Assembly (NCBI GenBank): GCA_964415185.1
Contig: CAYPZI010000088.1
Location: 1-11,945 of the forward strand
Direction: 5' to 3'
From: CAYVBJ01 sp964415185
GTDB lineage: Bacteria; Bacteroidota; Rhodothermia; Balneolales; Balneolaceae
Length of the DNA: 11,945 bases
The translations under genes and the position numbers were made by a program. Under the pieces are notes generated by a model that was not told where the DNA came from, searched no databases, and worked only from the letters and a program-made list of their open reading frames with translations. Shown here in pieces: positions 7,868 through 11,945 of the stretch. The first letter of the stretch is position 1, and the number at the start of each line of letters is the position of its first letter.

Positions 7868-7888
7868 GGATAGAAAAGGCTATAAACC

Positions 7889-7926
7889 AACGATCACTAA
7901 TTGTGCGTAAGCACCTCGTCGCGTCC
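7889..7926. repeat. Hairpin repeat unit 3 (decayed left arm)
   Basis: The right half (TGTGCGTAAGCACCTCGTCG and then CGTCC) is identical to unit 2, while the left arm has diverged to AACGATCACTAAT and no longer pairs fully. It starts 59 bp after the start of unit 2. Confidence 0.7.
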
Positions 7927-7976
7927 GATGGAATAGCTTGAAACCAGTGTCGTGTCAATGATAAAATATCGGGTAA

Positions 7977-8055
7977 AAACCCGCAAAGTTTCCTTTATGA
8001 AATGGCGGAATCTTGAAAAAAAGGAAGCAACCCTGAGATAAAACTTTGCGGGTTT
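7977..8055. repeat. 79-bp inverted-repeat structure
   Basis: A perfect 15-bp inverted repeat (AAACCCGCAAAGTTT at 7977-7991, AAACTTTGCGGGTTT at 8041-8055) encloses a nested TTCCTTT/AAAGGAA stem (7990-7996 with 8020-8026). It lies between convergent genes, so it could end transcription from either side. It also resembles a very small MITE; no target duplication is evident. Confidence 0.75.
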
Positions 8056-8164
8056 ACGGTTTACATGACGCTAGAAATCCGGTTTGTTTTCTCGCAGAGT
8101 TGCGTCGATCCGCCGGGAGTCGGACAAGATAGCTCTGAGTTTCGCGGATTAATTATCATCCGGG

Positions 8165-8971
8165 CTAATTTCTTAACTTCCCGGACTGCTTCATCCTGCT
8201 ATTTTCTTCCGGTGTTTCGCTTGAGGTGTCAACGGTATCCAACTGAATTTTTTCAGAATCTGAGACTTGTTTATCTGAAATATGCCTTCTTGAGACAATT
8301 GTCTGCAGGTCAGCCATCGTATCTCTGAGATATTCTTTCTCTTTGTTTACTTTGTTGTCATGCCATTTTTGAAACAGCTTTGCCAAAACCAGCAAGATAC
8401 CCATGAAAATGACAGCTTCGGGTGCACTTTCATAGAGCATAACCGTAAAAAGCATCATGAATCCAGCCAGTGAAGTGTATGCGCCGTAAATAGGCCATCT
8501 TGTTGATTTGATGTTCTTTTTAATCCGGATGGATGTCTGGCTGCCGGCTTTTTTTACCTCAACGGACGAGTCTTTTTTAAAGAGCTTTGAGATTCCCTTC
8601 GGCCTTGACTTCCACTTGATTGTATCCCGGCTCCGGATCACTTTTCCTTCGCACCTGAACTGCTGTTCAATTACAGACCTTAATTCGGCCCATGTCTTGG
8701 AGTCCGGCTCACCCCTCGCAAACCCGAGCAGTTCGATTTCATTATTATCAATATTATCGATAAAAAAAGGCTCTTCTACCGGAATACCTTCAAACTCGGC
8801 GATGGCTTGTCGTACATATTCCGCCGAAACGTTAATCTCTTTGGCAATCTCTTCAATTTCATCGGCCGACAATTCACCGCCGGTTCCATAGATTGCACTG
8901 AATTCTTCCGACCGGTTTTGGATTTCAGCCGCACGGCTCAGAATTTTTTTGATCTCGGATTCGGTATACAT
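8165..8971 (-). CDS. Two-pass membrane protein of unknown function
   Basis: I do not recognise a named family. The 268-aa protein begins with a helical module, YTESEIKKILSRAAEIQ (2-18), and then LSADEIEEIAKEINVSAEYVRQAIAEF (34-60). This is an arrangement I have seen at the N-terminus of other small bacterial membrane proteins. A soluble stretch follows (about 61-158), then two hydrophobic segments (about 160-180 and 184-201) and a charged, hydrophilic tail rich in Ser, Glu and Lys. Both loops outside the membrane pair probably face the same side. The ATG at 8971 is chosen because the helical module starts there; a 13-residue upstream extension to 9010 adds nothing recognisable. It is convergent with the SDR gene and lies 105 bp past the end of lat on the same strand, so it could be read through from that operon. 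Confidence 0.75.
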   Translation of the reverse strand: MYTESEIKKILSRAAEIQNRSEEFSAIYGTGGELSADEIEEIAKEINVSAEYVRQAIAEFEGIPVEEPFFIDNIDNNEIELLGFARGEPDSKTWAELRSVIEQQFRCEGKVIRSRDTIKWKSRPKGISKLFKKDSSVEVKKAGSQTSIRIKKNIKSTRWPIYGAYTSLAGFMMLFTVMLYESAPEAVIFMGILLVLAKLFQKWHDNKVNKEKEYLRDTMADLQTIVSRRHISDKQVSDSEKIQLDTVDTSSETPEENSRMKQSGKLRN

Positions 8972-9076
8972 GAAATTTTTGTATGAATTACAGCCGCTGG
9001 AATTTATCAATTAGGATATAAACATCCCAATCCATCTGATCGACTTCAAATATTCCCACAACAAATCAAATTCCTC

Positions 9077-10414
9077 TTACTCAAAGAGAGCCTTGTAACT
9101 TTTCCGGATGATATCGAGCCCCTGGTTCAGTTCTTCTTTCTGAATCGCAAGATTCGGCCGGAAACGGATGGTCCGTGTTCCGCAGCCGAGGATAATCAAC
9201 CCGTTTTTACGACACTCTTTAATCAGCCTGTTCCTGGATTCGGTATCCGGTAAATTTATGGCACATAAAAGGCCAAGCCCGCGAGGGTTGGTGATATGCT
9301 CAAATTCATCACTGAGCGACTGAATCTGTTGCAGCAGGTATTCACCGGTATCGGCGGCGTGCTGAACCAGGTTGTCTTCCTCGATCACTTCCAGGATACG
9401 GGTGAACCGAACCATATCCACAAGATTTCCGCCCCATGTGGAATTAATACGTGAGGAGACATGAAAACAGTTGGTTTCAATATCATCAATCCTATCGCTG
9501 GCCAGGATACCGCAAACCTGTGCCTTTTTACCGAATGCGATAATATCGGGTTTCACATAATATTCATGAGCCCAAAATTTGCCGGTCATGGCTACACCGG
9601 TCTGAACTTCATCATAGATCAGCAGGGCTTCTTGCCGGTCGGCGAGCTCACGCAAAGCCTGGTGGAATTCAGGTCTGAAGTGGTTGTCGCCCCCTTCACC
9701 CTGAACCGGTTCGAGAATAATACAGGCGATGTCATCTTTATAGATTTCAAAATACCGTTCAGCCTGTGCCAGGGCTTCTTGCTCGGTTTGAATTACGTTT
9801 GCAAGGTTTTCGCCTTCAAGCGGAAATGTAATAGCCGGATTCACAATCCTGGGCCAATCGAACTTTGTAAAATACTTCGTTTTTGTGGGTTCGGTATTGG
9901 TGAGTGACATTGTATAGCCGCTCCTGCCGTGAAAAGCCCGGTCGAGGTGAAGAACCTTATGGCCTTTTTCCTGCCGATATCCTTTCCGGAAATTTTTCTG
10001 GACCTTCCAGTCGAAAGCTACCTTGAGAGCGTTTTCAACAGCAAGGGCACCGCCGGAAATGAAAAATGCGTAAGGCAGGTAATCGGGAATGCCGACCCTT
10101 GAAAACGTATCGAGAAATTCGGCGATCTCTTCAGTGTATACATCCGAATTGGATGGCTTGTTGATGGCAACCTGTCCCAGTTTTGAAACAAATTCTGAAT
10201 CTCCCGCAAGCCTCGGGTGATTCATTCCGAGAGGATTGGATGCATAGAAGGTAAAAAAGTCGAGGTAATCACGTCCTGATTTTGCATCATGCAGGAAGGC
10301 GCCTTGGCTTTTTTCAAGGTCCAGCACCATTTCATAGCCGTCGGCTATCAAATGCCTGCGCAATATCGGATGTACTTCACTTGGTTTGATTTGTTTTTCA
10401 ATAGTTGTTCTCAT
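9077..10414 (-). CDS. lat: L-lysine 6-transaminase
   Basis: This 445-aa, PLP-dependent class-III aminotransferase moves the epsilon-amino group of lysine to 2-oxoglutarate, giving 2-aminoadipate 6-semialdehyde (cyclising to piperideine-6-carboxylate) and glutamate. Family-specific features are the N-terminal VHPILRRHLIADGYEMVLDLEKSQG (14-38), FTFYASNPLGMNHPRL (54-69) and ILEPVQGEGGDNHFRPEF (233-250). IYDEVQTG places the PLP-ring Asp at D268, and FGKKAQVCG (294-302) places the Schiff-base lysine at K296 by alignment with other class-III enzymes. STWGGN (325-330) supplies the phosphate-binding Thr. The KKxQVCG signature separates this enzyme from ornithine and GABA aminotransferases. The ATG at 10414 lies 10 bp after the rocD stop, so the two genes are almost certainly cotranscribed. 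No dehydrogenase that would oxidise the product is in the window. Confidence 0.93.
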   Translation of the reverse strand: MRTTIEKQIKPSEVHPILRRHLIADGYEMVLDLEKSQGAFLHDAKSGRDYLDFFTFYASNPLGMNHPRLAGDSEFVSKLGQVAINKPSNSDVYTEEIAEFLDTFSRVGIPDYLPYAFFISGGALAVENALKVAFDWKVQKNFRKGYRQEKGHKVLHLDRAFHGRSGYTMSLTNTEPTKTKYFTKFDWPRIVNPAITFPLEGENLANVIQTEQEALAQAERYFEIYKDDIACIILEPVQGEGGDNHFRPEFHQALRELADRQEALLIYDEVQTGVAMTGKFWAHEYYVKPDIIAFGKKAQVCGILASDRIDDIETNCFHVSSRINSTWGGNLVDMVRFTRILEVIEEDNLVQHAADTGEYLLQQIQSLSDEFEHITNPRGLGLLCAINLPDTESRNRLIKECRKNGLIILGCGTRTIRFRPNLAIQKEELNQGLDIIRKSYKALFE

Positions 10415-10424
10415 AGGGTTACCG

Positions 10425-11711
10425 TTAATTTTCCTGGATTGTTTCTTTCTTTACCTTGAAACTAAGAATTGTTTCCGAAATTATTTTAATACATTCCCTC
10501 AATTGTTCTTCGGTAATAACAAGGGGCGGGGCAAACCGGAGAATGTTTCCGTGAGTCGGTTTTGCCAATAATCCCTTTTCTTTCAGGGTGAGGCAAATGT
10601 CCCAGGCGGTTGAGCTGTCCGGTGAATCATTGATTTCAATGGCATTTAACAGGCCTTTGCCCCGGACTTCCCGGATAAGTGGAGATTTATCTTGCAGTTT
10701 ATGAAGCTCAGCCCGCAAGATTTCACCCATGTTCCGGGCATTTTGGATCAGGTTTTCATCGTAAATAACATCCAGCGCAGCCATAGAAACAGTTACGCCC
10801 AGCGGGTTACCGCCAAAGGTTGAGCCGTGCTGTCCCGGTTCAAGAATATCCATTATTTCCGCATCGGCCAGGACGGCAGAAACCGGGTAGACACCACCCG
10901 AGAGTGCCTTTCCAAGAACCAGAAGATCCGGACGTGTATAGGTTTCCTGTCGTTCACACCGGTTCTTGCAGGTACAGTGGCCGCAGATGGCCAGCAAACT
11001 CCCCGTTCGCGCAATGCCGGTCTGGATTTCGTCGGTAATCATTAGCACGTTATTTTCATGGCACATGCGCGCAGCTTCACGGATATAATTTTCATCCGGG
11101 ACGATCACACCGGCTTCACCCTGGATCGGTTCCACAAGAAAACCGGCAACCTCTTCATCTTCGAGCGCATCCGACAATGCCTCCAGATCATTGTAGGGAA
11201 TTTCGATAAAGCCCGGTGTAAAAGGGCCAAAATCTTCCCTGGAATTCAGGTCACTTGAAAAAGAGATAATCGTGGTTGTACGGCCGTGAAAATTATTCTC
11301 GCAGGTAATAATTTTGGCCTGTTTTTCGGGAATTCCCTTCTTTAGGTAAGCCCACTTTCTGCAGAGCTTGAGAGCAGTCTCCACAGCCTCAGCCCCGGAA
11401 TTCATCGGTAGCACTTTTTCAAAATCGAACATCTCCGACAGGTACTCCTCAAATTTACCGAGCCGGTTATTATAAAATGCTCTTGAAGTAAGAGTAAGTG
11501 TCTCTCCCTGTTGAGTGAGTGCATCGGTAATTTTCGGATGGCAATGACCCTGATTTACAGCCGAATAAGCCGATAAAAAGTCATAATAGCGGTTTCCTTC
11601 CGGATCCCACATATAAACGCCTTTCCCTCTCGAAAGAACCACAGGCAGCGGATGGTAGTTGTAAGCTCCGTATTTATTTTCAAGTTCAATTGCCTGTTGA
11701 GAAGTTATCAT
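10425..11711 (-). CDS. rocD: Ornithine aminotransferase with a cysteine-cluster insertion
   Basis: This 428-aa class-III PLP aminotransferase converts ornithine and 2-oxoglutarate to glutamate 5-semialdehyde (which becomes P5C) and glutamate, linking arginine/ornithine breakdown to proline and glutamate. Diagnostic segments are KYGAYNYHPLPVVLSRGKG (13-31), DFLSAYSAVNQGHCHPKI (44-61) and LPMNSGAEAVETALKL (101-116). FLVEPIQGEAGVIVPD (191-206), TDEIQTGIARTG (226-237, Asp227), LGKALSGGVYPVSAVLAD (266-283, PLP-lysine K268) and GSTFGGNPLG (296-305) follow. Between TG237 and the lysine there is an insert, CGHCTCKNRC (C243-x2-C246-x1-C248-x3-C252), where most orthologues have a short LLACDHE-type loop. 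The start is the ATG at 11711, which gives the standard N-terminus. It is the first gene of a probable rocD-lat operon. Confidence 0.93.
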   Translation of the reverse strand: MITSQQAIELENKYGAYNYHPLPVVLSRGKGVYMWDPEGNRYYDFLSAYSAVNQGHCHPKITDALTQQGETLTLTSRAFYNNRLGKFEEYLSEMFDFEKVLPMNSGAEAVETALKLCRKWAYLKKGIPEKQAKIITCENNFHGRTTTIISFSSDLNSREDFGPFTPGFIEIPYNDLEALSDALEDEEVAGFLVEPIQGEAGVIVPDENYIREAARMCHENNVLMITDEIQTGIARTGSLLAICGHCTCKNRCERQETYTRPDLLVLGKALSGGVYPVSAVLADAEIMDILEPGQHGSTFGGNPLGVTVSMAALDVIYDENLIQNARNMGEILRAELHKLQDKSPLIREVRGKGLLNAIEINDSPDSSTAWDICLTLKEKGLLAKPTHGNILRFAPPLVITEEQLRECIKIISETILSFKVKKETIQEN

Positions 11712-11810
11712 ATGTATGAATTGTTTTTTCCGTTATTAGTATTGCGATCAAGATAATGAAAACAACTTACGGGTTCGATTCAATTCCAAAAAAGATAATT
11801 CGTTTATGCC
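11712..11810. other. Divergent intergenic region upstream of rocD
   Basis: This stretch should hold the rocD promoter on the minus strand. A TATCTTGA box is present (about 11740-11760), but no TTG sits at the expected distance, so I do not call it. Confidence 0.35.
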
Positions 11811-11842
11811 TTGACATCGGCACTTGTGAAGCCGTATCTTTA
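11811..11842 (+). promoter_or_regulatory. Strong Bacteroidota-type promoter
   Basis: TTGACA (11811-11816) is followed by TATCTTTA (11835-11842). TTG and TA are separated by 21 bp, close to the -33/-7 layout (TTG ... TAnnTTTG) of Bacteroidota primary sigma promoters, here with A for the final G. Promoters of this strength in the group often serve stable RNAs. Transcription would start near 11849, reading into the structured segment at the window's right edge. Confidence 0.7.
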
Positions 11843-11849
11843 CATTCTT

Positions 11850-11945
11850 AAAAAAAAAGCATTGCAAAATAGAGAATCCGTCATCTGACGGATAAATGGG
11901 TTCATATCCGTTCCGAAAGCATTCGGAACACAGGTTTGAATCCTG
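11850..11945 (+). ncRNA. Structured RNA, identity unknown, truncated by window end
   Basis: Downstream of the promoter are three successive hairpins: ATCCGTC/GACGGAT with a 4-nt loop (11876-11893), GTTCCGA/TCGGAAC with a 6-nt loop (11910-11929), and CAGG-TTTGAAT-CCTG (11931-11945), which looks like a tRNA T arm apart from U at position 56. No start codon with a reasonable frame follows in the window. The last two hairpins suggest a class-II tRNA (long variable arm plus T arm), but no anticodon arm with a 7-nt loop fits upstream. A decayed tRNA or another structured RNA is equally possible. Confidence 0.4.

Noticed and set aside
7775..7926. CRISPR array
   Set aside because: There are only three units, the spacers are about 18-21 bp (too short), each unit is a self-pairing hairpin with covarying arms, and no cas genes are nearby.
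8508..8891. 127-aa plus-strand open frame
   Set aside because: It is an antisense shadow of the two-pass membrane protein gene.
9461..9907. 148-aa plus-strand open frame inside lat
   Set aside because: It is an antisense shadow of a clearly coding aminotransferase gene.
11870..11945. Complete class-II tRNA (Ser or Leu) on the plus strand
   Set aside because: A long variable arm and T arm can be drawn, but no 7-nt anticodon loop or D arm fits, and the 3' acceptor strand is outside the window.

Overview
The window looks like chromosomal DNA from a bacterium of the Bacteroidota/FCB group, probably a Balneolia- or Rhodothermia-like lineage. This is an inference from several signs: genes start without Shine-Dalgarno sequences, one promoter has the TTG/TAnnTTT layout of that group, there are membrane-anchored 6-bladed beta-propeller proteins, and many short palindromic repeats fill the intergenic spaces. 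No rRNA or marker phylogeny is available here, so the taxonomic call is tentative.

Layout. Positions 1-636 hold a very small element: a DUF559/Vsr-like endonuclease gene (minus strand) bracketed by inward-facing 55-bp repeats, with a third copy forming a 116-bp palindrome beside it. purL (891-3140, plus) is a complete housekeeping purine gene. Positions 3141-4054 carry no credible gene but several repeat remnants. Two paralogous membrane-anchored beta-propeller genes follow on the minus strand. The first (4055-5135) is broken by one extra base in an A6/T6 run and the second (5668-6756) is intact; a tRNA-Pro(CGG) and a tRNA-like remnant lie between them. A short-chain dehydrogenase/reductase lacking the usual catalytic serine (7050-7769, plus) is followed by a tandem array of three hairpin repeats and a separate 79-bp inverted-repeat structure. 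A two-pass membrane protein of unknown function (8165-8971, minus) comes next. Then a minus-strand two-gene operon encodes ornithine aminotransferase (rocD, with an unusual cysteine cluster) and L-lysine 6-transaminase (lat), separated by 10 bp. The right edge has a strong promoter driving a structured RNA that runs out of the window.

How it works together. rocD and lat both move a terminal amino group from a basic amino acid to 2-oxoglutarate, giving semialdehydes that cyclise (P5C and P6C), so they form a plausible ornithine/lysine catabolic or osmoadaptation unit. The other genes have no evident functional link. The most unusual material is structural: the repeat-bracketed endonuclease element and the covarying hairpin array.
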